Shown here: piece after piece, positions 23,650-31,279 of the stretch
Layout: each line of letters starts with the position of its first letter
Position numbering within the stretch: position 1 is the first letter of the stretch
Assembly: GCF_001567585.1 (NCBI RefSeq)
Contig: NZ_LRQV01000055.1
Coordinates: forward strand, 1-40,786
Source of the DNA: Micromonospora rosaria
GTDB lineage: Bacteria > Actinomycetota > Actinomycetes > Mycobacteriales > Micromonosporaceae
DNA length: 40,786 bases
Direction: 5' to 3'
Position numbers and translations under genes: made by a program
The notes under the pieces: model-generated
What the model was told of the DNA's origin: nothing
Seen by the model: only the letters and a program-made list of their open reading frames with translations
Database searches by the model: none

Positions 23650-24261
23650 ATGGGCGGTATGGGGGAGACCGTTGCCATCGCGCTCATCACCGCTCTTGCC
23701 ACGCTGACCGCCGCCGGGCTCACCGGTCTGGTCACCGCGCTGACGGTGCGCCGGCAGGTGGCGGGGCAGCTCACCGCCGCCCGGGAGGAGCGCGCCGAGC
23801 AGCGGACGCAACGGCGGGACCAGGACCGGCGGGACGCGTACCTCGGGTTCCTGGCCGCCTGCGACCAGGCGTACCGGGAACTGGACCGGGACTGGGTCGG
23901 GCCGGGCGGGTCGCGGGGGACCGGCGTCGACAGCCCGTACGCGGCGCTGCGCGGGCTCGACGAGGCGTACAACCGGGTGTTGCTGGCAGGGCCGGAGCCG
24001 GCCGCCGACGCCGCCGGGGCCGTGGTGCGCAGCGTCAACGAGGAGTACGCCGGGCAGCGTCGGCTCACCCCGGCGGCGGGGACGGGCGGCGAGCCGCTGG
24101 CGGAACGGTGCCGGCCCGAGCATCGTGCCGCGATCGGGGCGCGGGCCCGCCAGCGGGACGAGTTCGTGGCCGTCGCCCGGCGGGTCCTCGAACCGGGCGG
24201 TGCCGCCGCCCTGGTCAGGGGCCGGGACGCCACGCCGGCCGACGTTTCCGCCCGCGCCTGA
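23650..24261 (+). CDS. Membrane-anchored protein with helical cytoplasmic domain, unknown function
   Basis: This 203-residue protein has one N-terminal hydrophobic helix (ETVAIALITALATLTAAGLTGLVTAL). An Arg/Glu/Gln-rich stretch likely to form a coiled coil follows (RRQVAGQLTAAREERAEQRT), then a helical region with YLGFLAACDQAYRELDRDW and RQRDEFVAVARRVLEPGG. No family is recognised with confidence; similar short membrane-plus-helix proteins are common in actinomycetes. ATG at 23650 and the in-frame ATG at 23659 are both possible. It is adjacent to the CRISPR leader but transcribed away from it, and nothing in it resembles a Cas protein. Confidence 0.7.
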   Translation: MGGMGETVAIALITALATLTAAGLTGLVTALTVRRQVAGQLTAAREERAEQRTQRRDQDRRDAYLGFLAACDQAYRELDRDWVGPGGSRGTGVDSPYAALRGLDEAYNRVLLAGPEPAADAAGAVVRSVNEEYAGQRRLTPAAGTGGEPLAERCRPEHRAAIGARARQRDEFVAVARRVLEPGGAAALVRGRDATPADVSARA

Positions 24262-24376
24262 CCAGGGGCGGAAAAGTTTCCCGGAAAGATGTCGGCGGGG
24301 ATGTCGAGAACGCCGGAGCAGCGTCGACCCCCGGGTGAGCGCGCCGGACGGGTGCGCGGACGTGAGGAGACGCACG

Positions 24377-24778
24377 GTGAAGTACATCCTGTTGATGCAG
24401 TACAACACGACGGGGGCCGACTTCCCGACGGTCGACACCTGGACGCCGGAGGAGATCCGGGCGCACATCGAGTTCATGGGCGAGGTCAACGGCAAGCTCA
24501 TGGCGGCCGGTGAGTTCGTCGACGCGCAGGGGCTCGCCATGCCGGACCAGGCGCGGATCGTCCGGGCCGGCGAGGGCGGGCGGCCGGTGGTCACCGAGGG
24601 GCCGTTCGCCGAGACGAAGGAGTTCCTGGCCGGGTACTGGATCGTCGACACCGAGACCGTCGAGCGGGCGGTGGAACTCGCCGCGTACATCTCGGCCGCG
24701 CCCGGTCCGGGCGGGGCACCGGTGAACATGCCGATCGAGGTACGCGCGGTCATGTCGGGGCCACCGCAGGACCGGTGA
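24377..24778 (+). CDS. YCII-related DGPF-domain protein
   Basis: This 133-residue protein has the YCII/DGPF fold. It starts VKYILLMQYN, has EIRAHIEFMGEVNGKLMAAG, and contains VTEGPFAETKEFLAGYWIVD, which corresponds to the family DGPF motif with Asp replaced by Glu. GAGGAGA lies 7 bases before GTG at 24377. Its stop overlaps the sigma-factor start (GTGA at 24775-24778). In ECF42-type systems, DGPF proteins are regularly encoded beside the sigma factor; their biochemical activity is not well established. Confidence 0.92.
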   Translation: MKYILLMQYNTTGADFPTVDTWTPEEIRAHIEFMGEVNGKLMAAGEFVDAQGLAMPDQARIVRAGEGGRPVVTEGPFAETKEFLAGYWIVDTETVERAVELAAYISAAPGPGGAPVNMPIEVRAVMSGPPQDR

Positions 24779-26025
24779 CCGACCGTACCCCCGCCGTCGG
24801 ACACCTGCTGCGCGACCTCGCGCCGCAGGTCACCGGGGTGCTCACCCGCCGGTTCGGGGACTTCGCGACGGCCGAGGACGCCGTCGGCGAGGCGCTGCTG
24901 GACGCCACCGTGCAGTGGTCCCGCGACGGGGTGCCGGAGAACCCGCGCGGCTGGCTGATCCAGGTCGCGTACCGGCGGATGGTCGAACTGGTCCGGGGCG
25001 AGCAGGCGCGGCGTCGCCGGGAGGACCTGGTCGCCCGGCGGGAGCCGGCGGACCGGCGGTGGGCCGCCCCGGCGGACCTGGACCGGCCGGCGGACCGGGA
25101 CGACACGCTGACCCTGCTCTTCCTCTGCTGCCACCCGGCCCTCACGACGGCGTCGGCCATCGCGCTGACGCTGCGGGCGGTGGGCGGTCTCACCACGGGG
25201 GAGATCGCCCACGCCTTCCTGGTGCCCGAGGCCACGATGGCGCAGCGGATCAGCCGGGCCAAGGAGCGGATCAGGTCGTCGGGCGTCCCCTTCCGGATGC
25301 CCGACGACCGGGACCGCGAGCGCCGGCTCGCCACCGTGCTGCACGTGCTGTACCTGATCTTCAACGAGGGGTACGCCAGCAGTTCCGGCGGCGACCTGCG
25401 CCGGGTGGACCTCGCCGAGGAGGCGATCCGGCTCACCCGGGCGGTGCACGCGCTGCTGCCCGCCGACGGTGAGGTGGCCGGCCTGCTCGCGTTGATGCTG
25501 CTCACCGAGGCGCGCGGGGCGGCGCGGACCGGGCCGGCCGGCGAACTCGTCACCCTCGCCGAGCAGGACCGCAGCCGGTGGGACGCCGCCGCGATCGCCG
25601 AGGGGGTCGCCCTGGTCACCCGGGCGCTGCCGGTCGGTCCGGTCGGGCCGTACCAGATCCAGGCGGCCATCGCCGCGCTGCACGACGAGGCGCCGACCGC
25701 CGAGGCGACCGACTGGCCGCAGATCCTCGCGCTCTACCGGGAGCTGGAACGACGTACCGACAACCCGGTGGTGGCGTTGAACCGGGCGGTGGCGCAGGCC
25801 ATGGTGCACGGTCCGGCCGTCGGCCTCGACGCGCTCGCCGCCCTGGCCGCCGACCGCCGGCTCGCCGGGCACCACCGGCTGCTCGCCGCCCGCGCCCACC
25901 TGCACGAGATGGCCGGCGACCGGGCGGCGGCCGGCACCGACTACCGGGCGGCGGCGGCCGGCACGAACAGCCTGCCCGAGCAGCGGTACCTGCTGATGCG
26001 GGCCGCCCGGCTGACCGACCGGTGA
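24775..26025 (+). CDS. ECF-type RNA polymerase sigma factor with long C-terminal extension (ECF42-like)
   Basis: This 416-residue protein has a sigma region 2 (FATAEDAVGEALLDATVQWS; NPRGWLIQVAYRRMVELVR) and a region 4 with LTTGEIAHAFLVPEATMAQR. About 230 C-terminal residues form a helical TPR-like extension (NRAVAQAMVHGP, LAARAHLHEMAGDRAAAGTD). The conserved DDTLTLLFLCCHPALT precedes region 4. This architecture and the coupled DGPF protein match the ECF42 group, in which the extension is needed for activity and no classical anti-sigma factor is encoded. The trigger is unknown. The start overlaps the DGPF stop. Confidence 0.92.
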   Translation: MTDRTPAVGHLLRDLAPQVTGVLTRRFGDFATAEDAVGEALLDATVQWSRDGVPENPRGWLIQVAYRRMVELVRGEQARRRREDLVARREPADRRWAAPADLDRPADRDDTLTLLFLCCHPALTTASAIALTLRAVGGLTTGEIAHAFLVPEATMAQRISRAKERIRSSGVPFRMPDDRDRERRLATVLHVLYLIFNEGYASSSGGDLRRVDLAEEAIRLTRAVHALLPADGEVAGLLALMLLTEARGAARTGPAGELVTLAEQDRSRWDAAAIAEGVALVTRALPVGPVGPYQIQAAIAALHDEAPTAEATDWPQILALYRELERRTDNPVVALNRAVAQAMVHGPAVGLDALAALAADRRLAGHHRLLAARAHLHEMAGDRAAAGTDYRAAAAGTNSLPEQRYLLMRAARLTDR

Positions 26026-26034
26026 GGGGGTGAC

Positions 26035-26832
26035 ATGGCGTACGCGGAGGTCAACGGGGTGCGGATCTGGTACGAGACGCACGGCTCGGGTCGGCCACTG
26101 GTGCTGCTGCACGGCGGGTACGGCGCGACGGAGGACTTCGCCCCGATCCGGCCCGCCCTCGCCACCCGCCGCCGCCTGATCGCCCTCGACCTCCAGGGGC
26201 ACGGCCGCACCGCCGACGTCGACCGGCCCCTGCGGTACGAGTCGCTGGCCGAGGACGTGGCCGCCCTGCTGGGTCAGCTCGACCTGACCGGGGTGGACCT
26301 GCTCGGGTACTCCCTCGGTGGCGGGGTCGCGCTGCGCACCGCGATCCAGCACCCCGGGCTGGTCCGCCGGCTGGTGCTGGTCTCCACCCCGTACCGGCAG
26401 CGGGGCTGGTACCCGCAGGTGCTCGCCGCGATGGTCGCGCAGGACGAACGGGCCGGGGACCGGATGCGCGGCACGCCGGCACACGAGCTGTACCAGCGAA
26501 TCGCCCCCCGGCCCCAGGACTGGCCCCGGCTCTGGGCGCGCAGCGCCGACCTGCTGCGCCGCGACTACGACTGGTCGGCGGAGGTCGCCGCCCTCGACAC
26601 CCCCACCCTGCTGGTCTACGCCGACGCCGACGCGATCCCGGTGACCCACGTGGCCGAGTTCTACGGTCTGCTCGGCGGGGGTCGCCGGGACGCCGGCCGG
26701 GACGGCACCGACCGGCCCGTGTCCCGGCTGGCCGTGCTGCCCGGCCTGACCCACGCCGACATTCTGACCTCGCCGGCCCTGCCCGGGGTGGTGCTGCCCT
26801 TCCTCACCCATCCGCTGGGGGTTCCGGGCTGA
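26035..26832 (+). CDS. Alpha/beta-fold hydrolase
   Basis: This 265-residue protein has the alpha/beta hydrolase fold. The oxyanion-hole motif is VLLHGGYG, the nucleophile elbow is GYSLGGG (Ser), the acid lies in LLVYADADAIP, and the catalytic His is in LPGLTHADIL. It begins with VNGVRIWYETHG, typical of haloperoxidase or esterase-type enzymes. The substrate is unknown. It follows the sigma factor by 9 bases with GAGGGGG as ribosome site, so it belongs to the same operon and may be part of the sigma-controlled response. Confidence 0.92.
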   Translation: MAYAEVNGVRIWYETHGSGRPLVLLHGGYGATEDFAPIRPALATRRRLIALDLQGHGRTADVDRPLRYESLAEDVAALLGQLDLTGVDLLGYSLGGGVALRTAIQHPGLVRRLVLVSTPYRQRGWYPQVLAAMVAQDERAGDRMRGTPAHELYQRIAPRPQDWPRLWARSADLLRRDYDWSAEVAALDTPTLLVYADADAIPVTHVAEFYGLLGGGRRDAGRDGTDRPVSRLAVLPGLTHADILTSPALPGVVLPFLTHPLGVPG

Positions 26833-26863
26833 CCGGGGCCGGCTCAGCGGCGGCGCCGGCTCA

Positions 26864-27448
26864 TCACGCCGGCTGCGGGCCGGCGGGGGCGTACCGCAGG
26901 ACGACCGCGCCGCTGTCGAACGGCCGCGCCTCGATCAGGGTGAACCGGCGCGGGTCGAAGCCCCGGTCGACCAGCGGGATGCCGCTGCCGGCGACGAACG
27001 GGTACAGCTTGACGAACAACTCGTCGATCTCGGGCAGGAGCTGCCCGGCGAGGTTCCCGCCGCCGCAGAGCCAGATGTCGCGCCCCTGCTGACTCTTCAG
27101 GTCACGCACGAAGGCCACCGGGTCGCCGGAGACGATCTCCACGTCGGGGTAGTCGGCCGGCGGCAGGGACCGGCTGACCACGTACTGCCGCAGGTGGGCG
27201 TAGGGGCTGGTGATGCCGACGGTACGGGCCGGGTCGTAGGTGCCCCGGCCCATCACCACCGCGTCGAACCGGGCGTTCGGCGGATCGCCGCCAAGCACCG
27301 ACCGGTACGCGGTGGGGATCGCCTCGGGCAGCGTCGCGGTGAGGTACGCCGCGTGGTCCCCCTCGGTCGGGAAGAAGTCGTACTCGCCGCCCGGCCCGGC
27401 GATGAACCCGTCGATGGTGCTGCCCACGTAGTACACGAGCTTGCGCAT
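26864..27448 (-). CDS. RibD C-terminal-domain reductase (dihydrofolate reductase-like)
   Basis: This 194-residue NADPH-binding protein of the RibD_C/DHFR fold starts MRKLVYYVGSTIDGFIAGPGG. It has FDAVVMGRGTYDPA, IWLCGGGNLAGQLLPE and a C-terminal LVDRGFDPRRFTL. Such small stand-alone members are often annotated as dihydrofolate reductase, but most are uncharacterised and should not be assumed to act on folate. GGGGAGG precedes the ATG. It is divergent from a TetR regulator across a short region with inverted repeats, so it is a probable target of that regulator. Confidence 0.9.
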   Translation of the reverse strand: MRKLVYYVGSTIDGFIAGPGGEYDFFPTEGDHAAYLTATLPEAIPTAYRSVLGGDPPNARFDAVVMGRGTYDPARTVGITSPYAHLRQYVVSRSLPPADYPDVEIVSGDPVAFVRDLKSQQGRDIWLCGGGNLAGQLLPEIDELFVKLYPFVAGSGIPLVDRGFDPRRFTLIEARPFDSGAVVLRYAPAGPQPA

Positions 27449-27471
27449 ACCGCCTCCCCGAATCACTACTG

Positions 27472-27517
27472 CTGTCGTGGTTGACAGTACAACACCTGTC
27501 GTGGATGTTGCTAGGGT
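27472..27517. promoter_or_regulatory. Divergent control region with two inverted repeats and a -10 element
   Basis: CTGTC (27472-27476) with GACAG (27483-27487), and CAACA (27490-27494) with TGTTG (27506-27510), form two inverted repeats. CTGTCGTGG also occurs twice as a direct repeat. TAGGGT (27512-27517) is the likely -10 of the TetR gene. The arrangement fits a repressor site shared by both genes. Confidence 0.5.
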
Positions 27518-27524
27518 GTTCGGC

Positions 27525-28097
27525 ATGGCGAAGAATCCGCAGCGACGCGCGGCCCTGGCGGACGCCGGCCTGCGGGTGCTGGCCGCGACCGGCGCGCGTG
27601 GACTGACCCACCGGGCCGTCGACGTCGAGGCGGGGGTGCCGGTCGGCACCGCCTCCAACTACTTCCGGTCCCGGGACGCGCTGCTGGGCGCCCTCGGCGA
27701 GCGGATCATCGAACGGTTCGCCCCGGACGAGCAGGTGCTTGCCGACCTGGGCGCCCGGGAACCCTCGCGGGAACTGTTCACCGACTACGTCCGGTACATC
27801 GTCGAGCGCACCACCCGCCAGCCCGAGCTGACCCGGGCCCTGATCGAACTGCGTCTGGAGGCGGCCCGCCGCCCCGACCTCGCCCGCATCCTCGGCGACA
27901 CCCTGCGCCGGGGGTACCGCGACGACGTGGCCTTCCACCTGGCCGCCGGACTGCCCGGCGGGGCGTTCGAGGTGGCGCTGCTGCACTACGCCGTCGACGG
28001 TCTCCTGCTCGACCTGCTCACCACCTCGATCGACGCCGGCTTCGACCCCGACGAGGTGGTCACCGCCCTGGTGTCCCGCCTGGTCGCCGACCCGTAG
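27525..28097 (+). CDS. TetR-family transcription regulator
   Basis: This 190-residue protein has an N-terminal HTH (ALADAGLRVLAATGARGLTH, then VPVGTASNYFRSRDALLGAL) in the TetR arrangement. The C-terminal helical ligand domain includes a TetR_C-like LHYAVDGLLLDLLTTSID. It probably represses itself and the divergent RibD-type reductase, a pairing often seen for small oxidoreductases. The inducer is unknown. ATG at 27525 lies seven bases after the -10-like TAGGGT, so the transcript is probably leaderless. Confidence 0.93.
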   Translation: MAKNPQRRAALADAGLRVLAATGARGLTHRAVDVEAGVPVGTASNYFRSRDALLGALGERIIERFAPDEQVLADLGAREPSRELFTDYVRYIVERTTRQPELTRALIELRLEAARRPDLARILGDTLRRGYRDDVAFHLAAGLPGGAFEVALLHYAVDGLLLDLLTTSIDAGFDPDEVVTALVSRLVADP

Positions 28098-28196
28098 CCA
28101 CGGTCGGGGCCGCGCGCGGGAGCGGCATGTCGGGGCCGGCAGTGGGAAAGCCCGGCAGATCGTGCCCGGTTCGGCGGGCGGAGGAGGGGCGGGCGG

Positions 28197-29339
28197 ATGA
28201 GGGACGGCACCGGACTGACCATCGGGGTGCTCGGCTCCTACGGTGGGCGCAACCTCGGCGACGAGGCGATTCTCACCGGTCTCCTGGCCGATCTGCGGGC
28301 GCAGGAGCCGCACGGGCGGATCGTCGTCTTCTCCCGCAACCCGGAGCACACCCGGATCGCGCATCCGGATGTCGAGGCCGTGCCCTGGGAGGGCGTCAGC
28401 CGGGTCGACTCGTCGCCGATCCTCGGTGAACTGGACCTGCTGATCCTCGGCGGCGGCGGGATCCTCTACGACCGGGAGGCCCGGCGGTACATGCGGGTGG
28501 TCCGGTCGGCCCAGGAGCGGGGGTTGCCCCTGCTGACGTACGCGGTGGGGGTGGGGCCGCTCACCGACGGGGTGGACACCGCGATGGTGCGGGAGACCCT
28601 CTCCGGCGCGGTCGAGGTGACCGTCCGGGACCAGGAGTCCCGGGTGGTGCTGGAGGAGGCGGGGCTGCTCAATCCGATCACGGTCACCGCCGACCCGGCG
28701 TTCCTGCTGCAACCGGAGGACTTTCCGACGCAGCTCCTGCGCGAGGAGGGCGTACCGGCTGGTCGCCGGCTGGTCGGGATGAGCGTGCGGGAGCCCGGCC
28801 GGGCCGCCGAACGGCTGGACGTCGACGGGTACCACCGGCTGCTCGCCCAGATCGGTGACTTCCTGGTGCACCGGATCGACGCGTACGTGCTCTTCGTCCC
28901 GATGGAGCGGGACGACATCCGGCACTCGCACGGGGTGATGTCGCACATGACCGCCGCCGACCGGGGGCGCATCCTGCACGGCGACTACGCACCGGAGCAG
29001 GTGCTCGGCCTGATGCGGCACTTCGACCTCGCGGTGGGGATGCGCCTGCACTTCCTGATCTTCGCCGCGATGGTCGGTACCCCGTTCCTGCCCCTGCCGT
29101 ACGCCGGGAAGGTCTTCGACCTGGCCCAGCGACTCGGCGTGCCGGCGCTCAAGGGCGTGGCCCGCGAGGTGGAGGGGCCGTTGTTGGCCGAGGTCGACCG
29201 GCTGTGGGACGAGCGGGAGGCGCGGGCCGCCGCCACCGCCCTGCGGGTGAGCGAGGTGTGCGAGCAGGCCCGGGGAACCTCCCAGGTCACCCGAGCCGTG
29301 CTCGACACCATCCGCAACCGCGCCCTGATCCGCAACTGA
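28197..29339 (+). CDS. Polysaccharide pyruvyl transferase family protein (CsaB-like)
   Basis: This 380-residue protein has the GT-B-like pyruvyltransferase fold. The N-terminal motif is GVLGSYGGRNLGDEAIL, followed by LDLLILGGGGILYD, TVTADPAFLL and, near the C-terminus, FDLAVGMRLHFLIFAAM with the conserved Arg/His of the family. Such enzymes move pyruvate from phosphoenolpyruvate to cell-wall or exopolysaccharide sugars. The target glycan is unknown and no glycosyltransferase is adjacent. ATG at 28197 has GGAGGAGGGG upstream. It converges with argG. Confidence 0.93.
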   Translation: MRDGTGLTIGVLGSYGGRNLGDEAILTGLLADLRAQEPHGRIVVFSRNPEHTRIAHPDVEAVPWEGVSRVDSSPILGELDLLILGGGGILYDREARRYMRVVRSAQERGLPLLTYAVGVGPLTDGVDTAMVRETLSGAVEVTVRDQESRVVLEEAGLLNPITVTADPAFLLQPEDFPTQLLREEGVPAGRRLVGMSVREPGRAAERLDVDGYHRLLAQIGDFLVHRIDAYVLFVPMERDDIRHSHGVMSHMTAADRGRILHGDYAPEQVLGLMRHFDLAVGMRLHFLIFAAMVGTPFLPLPYAGKVFDLAQRLGVPALKGVAREVEGPLLAEVDRLWDEREARAAATALRVSEVCEQARGTSQVTRAVLDTIRNRALIRN

Positions 29340-29417
29340 CGGCGTCCGCACCTGACGGCCACCGCGACCGACGGCGACCCCAGGCCGGGACCGGGCGCGA
29401 CCGCGCGGGCGGGCCGG

Positions 29418-30866
29418 TCAGTCGACGCCGGCCTCCATGGCGGCGCGGTCGAGCGCCTCGTCCTCCTCGGAGGTGATGCCCCGGGAGGCGATCGCCTCGG
29501 CGCCACCCTGCGGCATCGCCCCGATCAGCCCGGTCGAGGCCGCCTGGGCGGCGCCGACGAGCCGCTGCGGGGTGGAGCCGACCATGCCCAGGGTGGCGTA
29601 CTGCTCCAGCTTGGCCCGGGAGTCGGCGATGTCGAGGTTGCGCATGGTGAGCTGGCCGATCCGGTCCGCCGGCCCGAACGCCGAGTCCTCGGTCCGCTCC
29701 ATCGACAGCTTGTCGGGGTGGTAGCTGAACGCCGGGCCGGTGGTGTCCAGGATCGAGTAGTCCTCACCCCGCCGCAGCCGCAGCGTCACCTCGCCGGTGA
29801 CGGCGGTACCGACCCAGCGCTGCAACGACTCGCGCAGCATGAGCGCCTGCGGGTCGAGCCACCGGCCCTCGTACATCAGCCGGCCGAGCCGCCGGCCCTC
29901 GTTGTGGTAGTTCGCCAGGGTGTCCTCGTTGTGGATCGCGTTGACCAGCCGCTCGTACGCGACGTGCAGCAACGCCATGCCGGGGGCCTCGTAGATGCCC
30001 CGGCTCTTGGCCTCGATGATCCGGTTCTCGATCTGGTCCGACATGCCCAGGCCGTGCCGGCCGCCGATGGCGTTCGCCTCCAGCACCAGGTCCACCGCGC
30101 TGGCGAACTCCTTGCCGTTGATCGTGACCGGCCGGCCCTGCTCGAAGCCGATCGTGACGTCCTCGGTGGGGATCTCGATCGACGGGTCCCAGAACCGGAC
30201 CCCCATGATCGGGCTGACCGTCTCGATGCCGGTGTCCAGGTGCTCCAGCGTCTTGGCCTCGTGGGTGGCGCCCCAGATGTTGGCGTCGGTCGAGTACGCC
30301 TTCTCGGTGCTGTCCCGGTACGGCAGGCCGTGGGCGAGCAGCCACTCCGACATCTCCGTACGCCCACCCAGCTCGGTGACGAAGTCGGTGTCCAGCCACG
30401 GCTTGTAGATCCGCAGGTGCGGGTTGGCGAGCAGGCCGTACCGGTAGAACCGCTCGATGTCGTTGCCCTTGAACGTCGAGCCGTCGCCCCAGATCTGGAC
30501 GTCGTCCTCGATCATCGCCCGGACCAGCAGGGTCCCGGTGACGGCCCGGCCCAGCGGCGTGGTGTTGAAGTACGGCCGCCCGGCGGAGCGGATGTGGAAG
30601 GCGCCGCAGGTCAGCGCGGCCAGGCCCTCCTCGACCAGGGCGGCGCGGCAGTCGACCAGGCGCGCGACCTCCGCCCCGTACGCCAGGGCGCGACCCGGCA
30701 CCGAGGCGATGTCGGGCTCGTCGTACTGGCCGATGTCGGCGGTGTAGGCGCACGGGACGGCACCCTTGTCGCGCATCCACGCGACCGCGACCGAGGTGTC
30801 GAGGCCTCCGGAGAAGGCGATCCCGACGCGCTCGCCGATGGGCAGGGAGGTGAGAACCTTGGACAT
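29418..30866 (-). CDS. argG: Argininosuccinate synthase
   Basis: This 482-residue enzyme joins citrulline and aspartate using ATP, the step before argininosuccinate lyase in arginine synthesis. The ATP-binding signature is GIAFSGGLDTSVA (residues about 14-26). GQYDEPD, FKGNDIERFYRYG and EDYSILDTTGPA follow. Length and sequence are of the long E. coli-type class rather than the short form of about 400 residues. It stands alone, away from other arginine genes in this window. ATG at 30866 gives the standard MSKVLTSLP start. CATACT lies 6 bases upstream, consistent with leaderless mRNA, and the promoter carries two dyads. Confidence 0.97.
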   Translation of the reverse strand: MSKVLTSLPIGERVGIAFSGGLDTSVAVAWMRDKGAVPCAYTADIGQYDEPDIASVPGRALAYGAEVARLVDCRAALVEEGLAALTCGAFHIRSAGRPYFNTTPLGRAVTGTLLVRAMIEDDVQIWGDGSTFKGNDIERFYRYGLLANPHLRIYKPWLDTDFVTELGGRTEMSEWLLAHGLPYRDSTEKAYSTDANIWGATHEAKTLEHLDTGIETVSPIMGVRFWDPSIEIPTEDVTIGFEQGRPVTINGKEFASAVDLVLEANAIGGRHGLGMSDQIENRIIEAKSRGIYEAPGMALLHVAYERLVNAIHNEDTLANYHNEGRRLGRLMYEGRWLDPQALMLRESLQRWVGTAVTGEVTLRLRRGEDYSILDTTGPAFSYHPDKLSMERTEDSAFGPADRIGQLTMRNLDIADSRAKLEQYATLGMVGSTPQRLVGAAQAASTGLIGAMPQGGAEAIASRGITSEEDEALDRAAMEAGVD

Positions 30867-30875
30867 GGGAAAAGT

Positions 30876-30910
30876 ATGCACTGCTGTGCATGGTCATTCA
30901 AAATCGAATG
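30876..30910 (-). promoter_or_regulatory. Tandem dyads in the argG promoter, candidate ArgR boxes
   Basis: ATGCAC/GTGCAT (30876-30891, 4-base spacer) and CATTC/GAATG (30895-30910, 6-base spacer) are perfect inverted repeats 19 bp apart centre to centre. The first overlaps the likely -10 of argG. AT-rich TGCAT/TGAAT dyads in pairs are typical of arginine repressor operators. Confidence 0.65.
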
Positions 30911-30915
30911 TTGTC

Positions 30916-31119
30916 TCAGCTCGCGGCGGCGCGCCAGCAGTACCGCCAGCCCGGTGCGCCGGCCGTCGACTCCAGCTCGTAGATCTGGGCCCCGGCCAGC
31001 CCCTCCCTGCCCAGGTGATGATGGGTCAACGGCGGGCGGCCGTTCGAGTCCAGCTCGACCGTGACGGTCTCCCCGTCGGCCGTGCCACCCACCAGCGGTA
31101 TCTGCACCGTGGAAGCCAT
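30916..31119 (-). CDS. Small hypothetical protein
   Basis: This 67-residue protein begins MASTVQIPLVGGTADGETVT, has an acidic-to-polar middle (ELDSNGRPPLTHHHLGREG) and ends YELESTAGAPGWRYCWRAAAS. The VPLVGGxxDGETV-like opening resembles short beta-rich proteins found in phage and actinomycete genomes, but I cannot name a family. ATG at 31119 may be read from a leaderless transcript (CAGGAT upstream). It lies between PfkB and argG on the same strand. Confidence 0.6.
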   Translation of the reverse strand: MASTVQIPLVGGTADGETVTVELDSNGRPPLTHHHLGREGLAGAQIYELESTAGAPGWRYCWRAAAS

Positions 31120-31165
31120 GCGCCCATCCTGCCCCGGCCCGGCCCGGCCCGCAGCGGATAGCGGC

Positions 31166-31234
31166 TCAGCCCGCCGGCCACCAGTCAGCCCGCCGGCCAC
31201 CAGTCAGCCCGCCGGCCACCAGGCAGCCCGCCGG
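31166..31234. repeat. 19-bp tandem direct repeat, 3.6 copies
   Basis: TCAGCCCGCCGGCCACCAG occurs at 31166-31184, 31185-31203 and 31204-31222 without a change, followed by a partial copy to 31234. It is non-coding, between the PfkB stop and the small gene at 31119. Confidence 0.9.
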
Positions 31235-31279
31235 ACGTCCGGCGGGCCGCCGGCTCGGCGCGCGGGGCAGCGCGGCGGG

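Noticed and set aside
20514..24261. Cas genes or defence genes beside the CRISPR array
   Set aside because: The neighbours are an XRE regulator, a GNAT acetyltransferase and a membrane-coil protein; none shows Cas motifs.
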